Origin: Listeria floridensis FSL S10-1187
Lineage (GTDB): Bacteria > Bacillota > Bacilli > Lactobacillales > Listeriaceae
Length of the DNA stretch: 64,000 nt
Assembly (NCBI RefSeq): GCF_000525875.1
Contig: NZ_AODF01000001.1
Span: 62,001-126,000, forward strand
Direction: 5' to 3'
The notes under the pieces are model-generated. The model had not been told where the DNA came from, did not search any database, and saw only the letters and a program-made list of their open reading frames with translations. The position numbers and the translations under genes were made by a program. Positions 48,744 through 58,697 of this stretch are shown piece after piece. How positions within the stretch are numbered: the stretch's first letter is position 1; each line of letters starts with the position of its first letter.

Positions 48744-50132
48744 TTATTTCTTAGCCTCATCATAGAATTCATAAGCGGATTCAAGCGATTTAAAGTCCGT
48801 ATCTTTCATTTCAGACTCCATTTTTTCCTGTCCATCTTTGATCGCTTGCTTCATGTTTTTGCCATTGTAAAGTACATCATCAAACGTTTGATCGCCTGTT
48901 TTTTCAACCGTTGCTGGGAAAGCACCCGGCCAAATTAAGCGGTCAACCCGCGGAGCAATTGCCTTGAGAACTGGATTGGCTAAAATGTCAGCATCATCCT
49001 TAAGTGACTTCTTCGTTGGGAAAGAAGCGAGCGATAAGGCACCTTTTTTCGAATAATCATCATTTGCAAGCAAGTATTTCAAGAAATCTTGAGCAACCGC
49101 TTGTTGTGCTTTTGATTGGTTCTTGTTAATCCCTGGTGTGCTTTCGCCGTTATAGCGGTCATAAGCAAATGGAACATCCTTAGTTGGTGTTGGCGTTGCA
49201 AACACGCCGAAGTCAATATCTGGATACTTCGTTTCCAGTTCGTTCAGATACCAGCCCCACATGTAAACCATTGCAGTTTGACCGTTTCCAAAACTTTGTT
49301 TGGCTTCTTTACCAAAGTCCTTCGATCCAACTTTGTCTTTTTCATAGAGATCAATCAAGAATTGCATATTTTCAATGGTCGTTTTGTTGTCGTAATTCGC
49401 TACTTTGCCACCATCTTTAAATAACAGGGTGCCCTTTTGATAATTAAGTCCTTCATAAAGCGCGCTGTAGTTCTCGAAGTTATAGTTAAAACCTGCCTGT
49501 ACAATCTTGCCGTTTTCAGTTTTTGTCAATTTTTTAGCGACTGCGCGAAATTCGTCCCAAGTTTTTGGAATATCATTTTCCGTAAGGCCTGCTTCTTTCC
49601 ACAGCGCTTTATTATAATAAATGTTCCCAGTGTTGATTAAGCTGTCAGTGTAATAAACTTTACCATCTACAACATGCGAATCAACAGAAGTGAAATCCGC
49701 TTTAAGATCATCAACCGAGATATCGTAAGGTGCGAGATATGGCATCAAAATGTCGTTTTGCGAGTTATGTATGCCGAAGATTGCTGGACCATTCTTTCCT
49801 TTCAGTGCAAGCGGTAATTTTGTCCAAAAATCATCCCAAGGCGTTTTTACAATTTTAATTTTTACGTTTGGATAAATCTTTTCGTAATCTTTTGCCAGTT
49901 CAATTACAGGATCTCCGTCATTCCAAGTCCAATAATCAATTTGAATTGGCTCTCCATCATTCACAAGCTTATTGGGTTCAAATTTAACGGTTTGCCCAAT
50001 TGCATCAAGTCCCTTATCCTTCTTCGTATCCTTCGTTCCCGAACCCGCTTTGTCACCGCTTCCTGAACCGCCACAAGCAGTTAGGCCTACTAATAGAAGC
50101 ACAGAGAAAAGCGCCATTAAAACCTTTTTCAT
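48744..50132 (-). CDS. malE: Sugar-binding lipoprotein MalE-like
   Basis: 462 residues. Lipoprotein signal MKKVLMALFSVLLLVGLTAC with lipobox LTAC (Cys20), a Gly/Ser/Lys-rich tether, then a type I solute-binding protein for oligosaccharides (IDYWTWNDGDPVIELAKDYEKIYPNVKIKIV). It is the first gene of the operon and catches the sugar outside the cell. AGGGAGG precedes the ATG. Confidence 0.88.
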   Translation of the reverse strand: MKKVLMALFSVLLLVGLTACGGSGSGDKAGSGTKDTKKDKGLDAIGQTVKFEPNKLVNDGEPIQIDYWTWNDGDPVIELAKDYEKIYPNVKIKIVKTPWDDFWTKLPLALKGKNGPAIFGIHNSQNDILMPYLAPYDISVDDLKADFTSVDSHVVDGKVYYTDSLINTGNIYYNKALWKEAGLTENDIPKTWDEFRAVAKKLTKTENGKIVQAGFNYNFENYSALYEGLNYQKGTLLFKDGGKVANYDNKTTIENMQFLIDLYEKDKVGSKDFGKEAKQSFGNGQTAMVYMWGWYLNELETKYPDIDFGVFATPTPTKDVPFAYDRYNGESTPGINKNQSKAQQAVAQDFLKYLLANDDYSKKGALSLASFPTKKSLKDDADILANPVLKAIAPRVDRLIWPGAFPATVEKTGDQTFDDVLYNGKNMKQAIKDGQEKMESEMKDTDFKSLESAYEFYDEAKK

Positions 50133-50161
50133 GATGAAACCTCCCTAAAATCATAATTTTA

Positions 50162-50183
50162 TTAAGTTTAACGTTAAACTTAA
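50162..50183 (-). promoter_or_regulatory. LacI-type operator O1 (22-bp palindrome)
   Basis: A perfect 22-bp palindrome with core TTTAACGTTAAA at 50167-50178, in the malE leader 30-50 nt before the start. Confidence 0.8.
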
Positions 50184-50199
50184 GATAGATTAAGAAAGA

Positions 50200-50211
50200 T
50201 TTAACGTTAAA
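50200..50211 (-). promoter_or_regulatory. LacI-type operator O2
   Basis: Second copy of TTTAACGTTAAA, 33 nt (centre to centre) from O1, about three helical turns. Confidence 0.8.
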
Positions 50212-50255
50212 CCCAATCTGTTTCAATATGTTTTGTTACTTGTTGAACTACTTTG

Positions 50256-50293
50256 AGTTTAACGTTAAATCTATTTTTTGTCAAGCGCTTACA
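50256..50293 (-). promoter_or_regulatory. malE promoter with operator O3 and cre-like site
   Basis: On the minus strand TTGACA (50279-50284), 17-nt spacer and TAAACT (50256-50261). Third operator TTTAACGTTAAA (50258-50269) covers the -10. A cre-like TGTAAGCGCTTGAC (50280-50293) covers the -35; its first 11 positions fit the CcpA consensus. This gives repression by both the LacI protein and, likely, CcpA. Confidence 0.72.
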
Positions 50294-50410
50294 TCTTGTT
50301 TTTTCACATTCATTTTATCAAGGTTTTTCAACACTTTGACTTCGTTTTCTTCATATTCACTTACTTTTACAGACAAAAAAATATTTTTTTATACAAGTGA
50401 AAAAATGAAC

Positions 50411-50420
50411 ATGCTATAAT
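50411..50420 (+). promoter_or_regulatory. Extended -10 promoter of the AMP-binding gene
   Basis: TGCTATAAT (TGnTATAAT form), 30 nt before the start codon at 50450; no good -35. Confidence 0.5.
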
Positions 50421-50449
50421 AGTAACAAATTAAAATAAAGGAGATTTTT

Positions 50450-51974
50450 ATGCGAAACAAATACGAACCATTAAATTTATATAGTAATTTCAAGGCCAGT
50501 GCAGCGCTTTTTCCAGAAGTTCCCATTTATTTTGATGAGCCACTTGTAGCTTTTCCAGAATTTGGACTTGAAACGACCTACCGAGCTGCAAAAGATGCTA
50601 TCGTAAAAAAAGCTAGTTTATTGAAAGAAGCTGGTTTAACGGAAGGTGATAAAGTAATTATTTACAAATCACCAAAGTTTGATACCTACTTGCTTGCTGT
50701 GGCTGCTTCATATATTGGCGCTGTTCCGGCGATGATTTCCTATCACTTGCCGGTCGAGACGATGAATGTACTTGCGGAACGTCTTGAATTTCCTTTTGTT
50801 TTGTTCGATGAAGAAACCGCGAGCAAAGCAGCCTTAACTGCAAATATTCCTTCCGCGAAATTGATTCAGGCTGAAGTTCTAGCAAAAAAAAGAACCTGCT
50901 CAATTAGCCGAGCAAGTCAAACTTCCGCTTGATGTGATTTCCTATATGACGCATACTTCTGGCACAACTGGTATCCCAAAACTGATTGCACACAGTGCGA
51001 ATTCTATGGGTTTCCGCGTTCAGTGGCAGCGTAATATTCTCAGCTTGATCCGCGACAAGGAACTCGCTGCATTTCACATTTCGCCGGTTCATTCACGGTT
51101 TAACATCGGTATTTCGTCATTGATGTCACAAGGTTTTCCGCTTTTCCCAATCGCTCAGCCTGATGCAGAAAACATTGAGAAAATCATGACAACTTATAAG
51201 CCTTCGATCGTCGAAACTCATCCAAATAATTTTGTTCAGTGGGTATCTCTTGCCCGCGAAAAACCGGAAACGTTTGCGAGTATACGCTACTACCATTCCA
51301 CCTTTGATGCGATCAACAAAGAAACGATGGCAGTATTTTTAAATTGTTCAGAGCGTAAACGTCCTGTTTTCATGCAAGTGTACGGTCAAAGTGAATGTGG
51401 TCCGATGATTCTTCGCTTCCACACGAAGAAAAGCCTTGAAACCCTTGATGCACGAAATATGGGATATGGTATGAAGGAATTAACGGACGTTCGCATTGTC
51501 GACCAAGCTGGACTTGAAGTCCCAAATGGCACCTCTGGAAATATTCAGATGCTCTCAAAAGGCCGCGCACTAACTTACTATAAAGAAGATGCCCGCTTTG
51601 CTGAGAATGTTTATGGTCCTTTTTGGGACAGTGGCGATTACGGCATGAAAAACCAAGCCGGCGCCTTGTTCCTGCTTGATCGCCAAGTTGACCTTGTTGA
51701 TCACATTGATAGCACGCTTGCGATAGAAGATAAGCTACTTGACAGCCTGACATTTTTAGATGAAGTCGTGATCATCCGCGGAAAAAACGGAACGCCTCAA
51801 CCGATCATCTCTGTCGTTTCTGGAAAGGAAATGGATTTTGATGCTTGGTATTCTGCGGTAAACGACTTACCTCAGTTAAACGAACCAATCGTAATGGCTT
51901 ATGAAGATATTCCGCGTACAGCTACGATGAAAGTTCAACGTCTTAAGATGGAACGTGGATTAAATGCTGAATAA
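50450..51974 (+). CDS. AMP-dependent acyl-CoA synthetase/ligase (frameshifted)
   Basis: 507 residues after correcting a run of eight A (50884-50891) to seven, joining LIQAEVLAKK to EPAQLAEQVKLPLDVISYM. The ATP-binding motif is THTSGTTGIPK and the adenylate motif YGQSECGPM; the C-terminal part has WDSGDYG and the late lysine in ATMKVQRLK. It would activate a carboxylic acid through an acyl-adenylate, but it is a lone gene, so the acid is unknown. AAAGGAG precedes the ATG. It is divergent from malE and ends in a strong terminator. Confidence 0.8.
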
Positions 51975-51977
51975 ATA

Positions 51978-52018
51978 CGAAAAATCAATGCACCCGCATG
52001 GGTGCATTGATTTTTTAA
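51978..52018 (+). terminator. Terminator after AMP-binding gene
   Basis: AATCAATGCACCC-GCA-TGGGTGCATTGATTTTTT, near-perfect stem and T run. Confidence 0.9.
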
Positions 52019-52679
52019 CAAGCTTTATACATCTCTAGATAAAAATTCGACTTTGCTAAAGAATAAAGAAATATTGCTGTCAATTTTTACCATCAACCAA
52101 CAAATTATTATCAGCATAAATAATTCATTCCTTTCTTTTAAACCTTTCGCAACTTAAAATGAGACTTTTCTTAAACAATCTCTTTATAACCATATATTTT
52201 TAAATATAAATATCGAAATTTTCTTATAAATATATTTGATTTTCTTTTGTTATCAAACCATTGATACTACGCTATTTAATTAATATGTATAGACTTTTAG
52301 TTAACTTTTTTACAAAACTATATTGTATAAAAATTCGTTTAAAGATATAATCAATAAGGGTACGAACGTTGACATGACGCTTGTTAAGTATCTATTAATA
52401 CATTAGTTTTTCCTTTGTAAATTTATTTGTTTTTATATTTTTTAGTGAAAAACAACACATATTAATTATAAGTTTGAATAAAAATATATTTTTTTGTACA
52501 AAGAAATTAGAAATTACATTCAAACAAAAAATAAGTTTTATCCACACTTCACTATAGGTATACGGTGAAGTTCTGTCATGTCTAAAGAGAAAATTTAAGG
52601 AGTGGTATAAAATCGTTCGGTTACATTGGGAGTTAGTTAGTCATTTTCTAAAACGACAACAAAAGAGGAGCGAAACATT
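52019..52679. other. Long A/T-rich region before tagD
   Basis: About 660 bases with no gene on either strand and very high A+T, richer than any other stretch of the window. It contains TATAAT-like elements near 52325 and an untranslated leader ending in AGAGGAG before tagD. Such A/T-rich blocks often flank surface-polymer islands gained by transfer. Confidence 0.45.
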
Positions 52680-53072
52680 ATGAAGAAAATTATTACTTAT
52701 GGGACCTTTGATTTGTTACACTGGGGGCACATTCGTTTGTTAGAACGCGCAAAGTCGCTAGGGGATCACTTGACGGTCGTTTTATCAACGGATGAATTTA
52801 ATTTAAAGAAAGATAAAGTGGCCTACCACAGCTATGAAATGCGCAAGTATATTTTAGAATCAATCAAGTACGTTGATGCCGTTATTCCTGAAAATGATTG
52901 GTGTCAAAAAGAACGCGATATCACAGATAACGCTATCGATCTATTCGTTATGGGAGACGATTGGAAAGGTAAATTTGATTACTTAACTGATTACTGCGAA
53001 GTGGTTTATCTAAGTCGAACTAAAGGGATTTCGACGACACGGATCAAAATGGAGCTGCAAAATCACGCATAA
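52680..53072 (+). CDS. tagD: Glycerol-3-phosphate cytidylyltransferase
   Basis: 130 residues. It makes CDP-glycerol from CTP and glycerol 3-phosphate for teichoic acid. GTFDLLHWGHIRLLERAK carries the HxGH nucleotide-binding motif and RTKGISTTRIK is the second signature; length equals Bacillus TagD. AGAGGAG precedes the ATG. It supplies the substrate of the fusion transferase 37 nt downstream. Confidence 0.95.
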   Translation: MKKIITYGTFDLLHWGHIRLLERAKSLGDHLTVVLSTDEFNLKKDKVAYHSYEMRKYILESIKYVDAVIPENDWCQKERDITDNAIDLFVMGDDWKGKFDYLTDYCEVVYLSRTKGISTTRIKMELQNHA

Positions 53073-53109
53073 GGCAGTGCTTGACTGAGGAAAAGGGAGA
53101 TTTTCACAT

Positions 53110-55446
53110 ATGAAAAAAGTAGCGATTATAGGATTTAACATCTTTGCACCAGGGGGAACTAGTCGCAGTAATATTAATTTGACGAAGGATTTTATGGATC
53201 ATGGCTTCCACGTCGCCTTATACAATACACTGCCATTTACTAAAACCGACATCATTACGCTAAAGTATACAGAAAAAATCAAACAAAATATTTCTTTTCA
53301 TTCTATTTTCGACCTTGGAAAAAGACAGGATATTGATATCTATGTCATCACTCGAGAATCACTTTTCCCCGTCTCAAAAATCATCAAACACTTTTCACCT
53401 CAAGCGATGGTCATCGGTGAGATCCATGCACCGCTCGATTTGCTAGACGAAAGTATCGACCTTAGCTTAGACAGTATTGATTTGATTCGCGTAAGCACGC
53501 CTTCCATTGAAGAGGAGTTTAAAAAGCGCTATCAATTCAAGCATGTGGTGAATCATACCGTAAGCGTAAGGCACTTAAAAATTGATTCACGCATTATCTC
53601 CCCTAAAACCAGCAATCTATCTGTTTTCTCACGTTTTGAGGACAACGTTAAAGATATATCATACAGCATTAAACTGATGGATTACCTCGTCAATTACCTA
53701 GGAGCGGTCGAGCTTAATCTATACATCAACGGCTACGGACCTTCCGAAACCTTATTCAAAAACCTCATCAATTATTATCAGCTACAAAGATACGTTTTTT
53801 TGAACGAACGCGTTCCTGAAGAGAGTATCTACCTTTCCACATCACGTTTTGAAACTTTTGGTTATTCAATCGTGGAGGCGCTGGCTAAAGGCCAAAAGGC
53901 ACTACTTTTTCCGGGCGAGGACGGCGCACTTAAGGAAATCTTTCCAAAAACAGAAAGTATTGAATGGCTTTGTAAAGACTTAGAAATTGATGCGCGCAAT
54001 GTTCTTCAGTTCACTCAGGCTGAGCCGAATAAAGCACATTACAACGAATTAAACAGCCTGTTCGATAAAGACGGCTACATTGATTTGTTTGAAAACCAGT
54101 ATCGCTTATTCCGTTTACGCCGCAGACATTCTAAAAACAATTTCAAGTTAAAAGAACAGGAAATCGAAGCTATCTATAGCAACATTTCACATACAAAACA
54201 AGCGAGACAGTTTGACTGGGCCTACTCGTTTTATACAACACTGAAAAAATGGCCAATCACAAGAGGTATCGTAACAAATACTCGCGTTAAAAAGACGAGT
54301 ATTGCAATGCTTGAATCGTTTGAAAAACTGTTTGCTAAGAAAAAAGAAGAACTGCCGCTTTATGCCAATCATTTTTTTGTTGAATCGTTTCACGGAAAAG
54401 CTTTTTCAGGCGATCCGAAATATATGGCACTTCTCATTAAAGAACAGCTTCCAGATGCTAAAATTTTTGTCAGCTCGGTCAATCAACTTGTTGATATGGA
54501 AATTCGCTACTTCGGATTTGAACCTCTTCGACTTGGAAGTAGAGCTTATCTCGATAAGTTCAAAGAATCCAAGTATGTTATCGTTAACGGCAACACTCTT
54601 GATAAAGCCGGAAAAAGAGAAGGTCAAATTGTGATTCAAACTTGGCACGGCTTTCCGCTTAAAAAAATGGTAGCTGATCTTGAAGATGTCAAACAGCGTG
54701 AGAAGGAGCTTCAGCAATTTCTGCCGCGTATGAAAAAATGGGATTACTTGCTTTCGTCGTCTGATTTTAATACCGAGCTGTTTCGTTCAGCTTTTAAATT
54801 GGAAGAAAATCCCCAATTAAAAATCATCGAAAACGGTGCACCACGCAACAAGTACTTAATTGCTAACCGCAATAACCTTGCCGAAAAAGAAAAACTGCAT
54901 TTGAAGTACTTTAACCGTCCACTTTCTGATAAACGCTATATTCTGTTTTGCCCGACATGGCGCAAAGACGACCGAAAAGACATCACAAGTATTGACTTGA
55001 AAACATTGATTCGCAGATTGCCGGATGACATGGAAATTATCGTGAAACTGCATCCACTCGAGGCCTCACTTAGAAAATACTATAAGTCGTTAGATAAACG
55101 GATTCATTGTTTTTTTAACGAACTTGTAGATATACAAGAATTATTTATTCTCGCCGACGTATTAATTTCAGATTATTCTTCAGCAATTTTTGATTTTGCT
55201 CATCTTAATAAAAAAATTATTATCCTTCAAGAAGATGCCGGTACCTACCAGAAGAAAATAGGTTGGTACTTCGACATTGAAAAAGTCTGCGCCATTGCAG
55301 GAAAAGCATATGATTCATTTGCACTTGCAAAAGCAATCATTCTGACTGATAGACGCGTTGATACTTATTGTCATGCCATTCAAACTAATTTGATGAGCCG
55401 TGACAGTCTACTGACAGAGCAACGCTTATTAAACGAACTTTTTTAA
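53110..55446 (+). CDS. Fusion of GT4-type glycosyltransferase and TagF/TagB-like CDP-glycerol glycerophosphotransferase
   Basis: 778 residues in two parts. Residues 1 to about 330 look like a GT-B glycosyltransferase of family 4: FNIFAPGGTSRSN at the start and the E-x7-E donor motif in SRFETFGYSIVEALAKG near 245. Residues about 390-775 are a CDP-glycerol transferase: QTWHGFPLKKM near 510, FCPTWRKDDR, VKLHPLE and LISDYSSAIFDFA near 687. Such a protein could add both sugar and glycerol phosphate to one polymer, on the inner face of the membrane. It follows tagD and precedes an Asp2/XcbB-like gene by 15 nt. Confidence 0.85.
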   Translation: MKKVAIIGFNIFAPGGTSRSNINLTKDFMDHGFHVALYNTLPFTKTDIITLKYTEKIKQNISFHSIFDLGKRQDIDIYVITRESLFPVSKIIKHFSPQAMVIGEIHAPLDLLDESIDLSLDSIDLIRVSTPSIEEEFKKRYQFKHVVNHTVSVRHLKIDSRIISPKTSNLSVFSRFEDNVKDISYSIKLMDYLVNYLGAVELNLYINGYGPSETLFKNLINYYQLQRYVFLNERVPEESIYLSTSRFETFGYSIVEALAKGQKALLFPGEDGALKEIFPKTESIEWLCKDLEIDARNVLQFTQAEPNKAHYNELNSLFDKDGYIDLFENQYRLFRLRRRHSKNNFKLKEQEIEAIYSNISHTKQARQFDWAYSFYTTLKKWPITRGIVTNTRVKKTSIAMLESFEKLFAKKKEELPLYANHFFVESFHGKAFSGDPKYMALLIKEQLPDAKIFVSSVNQLVDMEIRYFGFEPLRLGSRAYLDKFKESKYVIVNGNTLDKAGKREGQIVIQTWHGFPLKKMVADLEDVKQREKELQQFLPRMKKWDYLLSSSDFNTELFRSAFKLEENPQLKIIENGAPRNKYLIANRNNLAEKEKLHLKYFNRPLSDKRYILFCPTWRKDDRKDITSIDLKTLIRRLPDDMEIIVKLHPLEASLRKYYKSLDKRIHCFFNELVDIQELFILADVLISDYSSAIFDFAHLNKKIIILQEDAGTYQKKIGWYFDIEKVCAIAGKAYDSFALAKAIILTDRRVDTYCHAIQTNLMSRDSLLTEQRLLNELF

Positions 55447-55461
55447 GAAAGGCTGGTATCC

Positions 55462-56466
55462 ATGGAACACCCTGAACTGGAATTCTCAGATATTTATTCA
55501 TTTCAACCAAAATTCGACCGCACAAAGTTGATGGTCAAAACTTTCTCAGATCGCAATTTAATTGATCTTGCGCGCGAAAATACGCAATTGATGGAGATGT
55601 ATGTTTCTATTTTAGCGAAAGATTATATGCTTTATATGCACACAAATCAAGCCTCTTACTTTATCCGCCGCAAAAATATTCATACCATTTGGCAGCGTAA
55701 AGACTTGATTCAATATAACGATTTATTTTATTCATTGACTGACGTTCCAGTAGAAAAGCGTAATCCTTTGGCACCAAAACGTTTAATTGTTATTTTCTCA
55801 CCAATGCCGCCCATTGAAAAGTATTCTAGTGCGAATCTTGGCGAACGCTGCTTCGTCCCTTCTTTCCCGAGTATCCAAAAACACTTGCTGAAAGATACAA
55901 TGGTAATGCGGATTATGGATTTAAACTTATCACACGGAAGCCATTACATTAACTCAACAACCTATCCGACCATGGAAAGCGACATCCAAGGTGCGATTCA
56001 AAACGTGATCGCAAACCACGAAATCCATAAGGATGACGTTGTGCTTTACGGCGGATCGAAAGGCGGAACCGGAGCGCTTTATCACAGCCTGCTCGGCAAT
56101 TACCATTCAGTATCTGTAGACCCGATCATTAGCCTTCAGCAATACAATGAAGAAAACGACTTGCACTTTTTAAAGAATTTCCGCCAGACCAATCTTTTAA
56201 ATCGGATGCAAGCGCTCGTTAAAAAAGACGATTTGCGCAAACAGTATATTTTAGGCACGCCAACCGTGCCGTTCAACTATGATCTTTACAAGCAGCTCGC
56301 TTCACCGTCGATCGAGATTATCGACATCTTTGACTCCGCGATTAAAAAGCACGCTGATATCTCAAAAAACTCAGTGGTTGAGCAAGTTACGTATATGAAC
56401 GAGATTTTCCTAAGCTCTGAAAACTACAAGAAAGAACTTGAACAGCTGCGGGAAATTGCTGGATGA
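55462..56466 (+). CDS. Alpha/beta-hydrolase-fold protein, XcbB/CpsF or Asp2-like
   Basis: 334 residues. A Rossmann-type C-terminal half with VVLYGGSKGGTGALYHSLLG contains the nucleophile Ser199 of a GxSKGG elbow; an Asp follows in the next strand (VSVDPIIS). The N-terminal 100 residues are helical with no membrane segment. I recall such proteins in capsule and teichoic-acid loci (XcbB/CpsF family) and related to Asp2, where O-acetylation is proposed. It is the last gene of the tagD operon, so polymer modification or assembly is likely. The motif is shared with the 13-kb gene. Confidence 0.6.
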   Translation: MEHPELEFSDIYSFQPKFDRTKLMVKTFSDRNLIDLARENTQLMEMYVSILAKDYMLYMHTNQASYFIRRKNIHTIWQRKDLIQYNDLFYSLTDVPVEKRNPLAPKRLIVIFSPMPPIEKYSSANLGERCFVPSFPSIQKHLLKDTMVMRIMDLNLSHGSHYINSTTYPTMESDIQGAIQNVIANHEIHKDDVVLYGGSKGGTGALYHSLLGNYHSVSVDPIISLQQYNEENDLHFLKNFRQTNLLNRMQALVKKDDLRKQYILGTPTVPFNYDLYKQLASPSIEIIDIFDSAIKKHADISKNSVVEQVTYMNEIFLSSENYKKELEQLREIAG

Positions 56467-56474
56467 AATGAAAA

Positions 56475-56522
56475 AAAACCGTCACAACACTCTTTTTTAA
56501 ATGAGTCGTGTGACGGTCTTTT
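56475..56522 (+). terminator. Terminator of the tagD operon
   Basis: ACCGTCACAACACTC pairs with GAGTCGTGTGACGGT (bulge) and ends in TTTTT. Confidence 0.85.
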
Positions 56523-56595
56523 TATGTGCTCACTACATTTGCAATGAGATTATGAGCTATTAAAACTTTCCTACAAAATATGGAGAGTATCTGGT

Positions 56596-56780
56596 TTAAA
56601 AAAACTTTTTATCCCATACTTCAAAAGTACATATCTTTTCATCAATTACTTTCAACTTGACCCCTTGCTAATAGAAAAAAAACGATTCATCTTGCTTTGC
56701 CCGAACAGAACTTGGAATTGATTTTATCATTACAAGTAAAACGGTTAAAAAACACATACCTATTATCACTATTTTTTCAT
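56596..56780 (-). pseudogene. Disrupted small secreted-protein gene
   Basis: A good GAGGGAG ribosome site stands 8 nt before ATG 56780, but the frame closes at codon 4 (ATGAAAAAATAG). One more A in the run of six would open a signal-like hydrophobic peptide, VIIGMCFLTVLLVMIKS, ending near SSVRA, then a short tail that meets another in-frame TAG before the stop at 56596. It looks like a small exported protein that has been lost, or whose sequence carries indels. The rest of 56523-57118 holds nothing I can support. Confidence 0.35.
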
Positions 56781-57118
56781 TATCAGTCTCCCTCTATGGT
56801 GTTTTAGTTATGTACAGATGCAACCCCTATTAGCATAGCTACAGTAGTAGAAAACTTACAACAGTTTCTCTAAACCTATTAGACGTTGCTTTTAATAAAA
56901 AATCAATCCTCTTTTTTCCGTGAATTGATTCTATCACAATCTCTCTCACCGAAACCAAAAAGATCATCAAAAGCCAGATTTTAGTCACGAATAACCATTT
57001 CAGCTTATTTATCGCATAATTTACTAAGAACTTGAGTTACAAGAAACCATTCGAACACTAACAAAAAAGCCTCATTTTCTGGGACTTTTCCTATTTGACT
57101 TTATTGTTTTCAGCCAAA

Positions 57119-57691
57119 TCAATCCGTCAAAATTTCCGGTTTAAACAGCCAAAACAGCCATTTCCCGAGAAAAACTTTCATCAGCTCCGTATATTCATCA
57201 GACGTCACAAATCCACCTTTCGCGAGCATTTCATACACAATTCCACGCTCACACAAACGATAATCGCACTCGGTAAACCCGTGTTTGAAGTAAAACTGCT
57301 TTCGCTTCTCGCGCTGCTCATTGTTCGCCGCGGTTGGATTCACTTCCTCGATAGTCAAAATTAATCTTTTTTCGGGAAAAAGCTCGCTAAGTTTTGCGAG
57401 TATCCTTCCCCCGTATCCGCTTGACTGAAATTTGTGATCAATCGCAAAATAAAAAATAAATGTGATATCCTTGTGGTGCACCAAGTAAAGCAGCCCAATC
57501 CAGCTTTTATCCTCATACAAACTATAGAAATCCACATTTCCATCCCGAGCTTTCCACAGCAAGAACCAAAAAGGAGCTCGTTCTTCCGCAGGAAAAGCCC
57601 CCATATAAAGCCGTTTCAGCTCAGCAAGTTTTGAATCATCCCGCTCAACAAATTTGAATTTAATCTCCTTTTCAAGCTCTACATTCATCAA
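57119..57691 (-). CDS. GNAT family N-acetyltransferase
   Basis: About 190 residues. FYFAIDHKFQSSGYGGRILAKLSELFP contains the CoA loop (QSSGYGGR), and FYFKHGFTECDYR the usual C-terminal motif. A C-terminal extension of about 35 residues has the hydrophobic FLGKWLFWLF. Start TTG 57691 or ATG 57688; GAGGAA suits either. It lies 17 nt after the LysR gene in the same direction and may be co-transcribed. Acceptor unknown. Confidence 0.78.
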   Translation of the reverse strand: MMNVELEKEIKFKFVERDDSKLAELKRLYMGAFPAEERAPFWFLLWKARDGNVDFYSLYEDKSWIGLLYLVHHKDITFIFYFAIDHKFQSSGYGGRILAKLSELFPEKRLILTIEEVNPTAANNEQREKRKQFYFKHGFTECDYRLCERGIVYEMLAKGGFVTSDEYTELMKVFLGKWLFWLFKPEILTD

Positions 57692-57708
57692 CTATTGGAT
57701 TTCCTCTT

Positions 57709-58606
57709 TCATTTCAGCTCATGAAACCAGGCACTGACAAATGAAATAAATTTTTGATTGGCTTCCGTCGGTTTCATACTGTTACGCTCAACCAGCATAA
57801 TTTTCCATTCCGTATCAAGTTCAACCGGAATCGAAACCAAATTATCACGCTGATACATTGCAACAATTGGACTCGGCAAAATGCTGATCGAGTTCGGATT
57901 ATGCGCCACCATGTTAATCAAAAGATCCCACTGCTTGCTTTTAAAAACAATATTTGGTTCAATCTCACGTTTCTTATACGAATCCAAAATAATATCATAC
58001 AGTTGAAATTCCTCATTCAACAAAATCAAACGTTCATCGGCAACTTCTTCCAAAGACAATCGCTTAGCCTTGCTAAGCGGGTTTTCCTGATTGACAACTA
58101 CCGAAAACCCGTTTGTCACAAGGAGTTGTTTTGAACAATTCGGATGATCGAATGGCTCAATTAAAATCGCAAGTTCAATTTCCCCTTGAATTAGCCGTTT
58201 TTTTTAGTTCATTGGCTCCAAGTTCCAAAATTTCCAAATCAACAAGCGGATTTTTGCTCATAAAACTTGAAATAATATCATAAAAGTACACCGTCAAAAT
58301 CACAGGCGGAATTCCAACCGTAATCTTCCCCGAACTTTTCTGCGCAATATCGAGTAGCCGTTCCTCAAAATCGCGAATTGCAAGGAGCAAAACCGCTAGT
58401 TCCTTATGAATCTCTTCCCCTTCAGGCGTGATGTTAAGCCGCCCGCCGCGCCGCTCAAATAAAAGCACCTTATTCTCCTCTTCAAACTCACGTAAGCACT
58501 GCGTCATTGCGGGTTGCGAAATAAAACACTTTTTCGCCGCACGACTCACATTTTCTGTTGTCAAAACCTGATAAATATACTCTAATTGCTTAATCGTAAA
58601 CCGCAC
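57709..58606 (-). CDS. LysR-family transcriptional regulator (frameshifted)
   Basis: 298 residues once a run of eight T (58198-58205) is read as seven: LELGANELKK then continues RLIQGEIELAILIEPFDHPN. The HTH (RFTIKQLEYIYQVLTTENVSRAAKKCFISQPAMTQCLREFE) is classical LysR, followed by a LysR substrate domain. GTG 58606 is chosen for GGAGG about 9 nt upstream. It sits just after the operon encoding thiolase, CoA-transferase and MetX-like hydrolase, which it probably controls; the effector may be one of their intermediates. Confidence 0.84.
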
Positions 58607-58657
58607 GACTTCCGCCTCCAATTCCCTTCTCTTCTATTTTACCGAGAAAGACGGCAA

Positions 58658-58693
58658 AAGAACAGCCTGTAAATAAATTTACAGACTGTTCGC
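58658..58693 (-). terminator. Terminator of the thiolase operon
   Basis: GAACAGTCTGTAAAT pairs with ATTTACAGGCTGTTC (one mismatch) then TTTTG on the minus strand. It separates the operon from the LysR gene. Confidence 0.75.
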
Positions 58694-58697
58694 TTCT

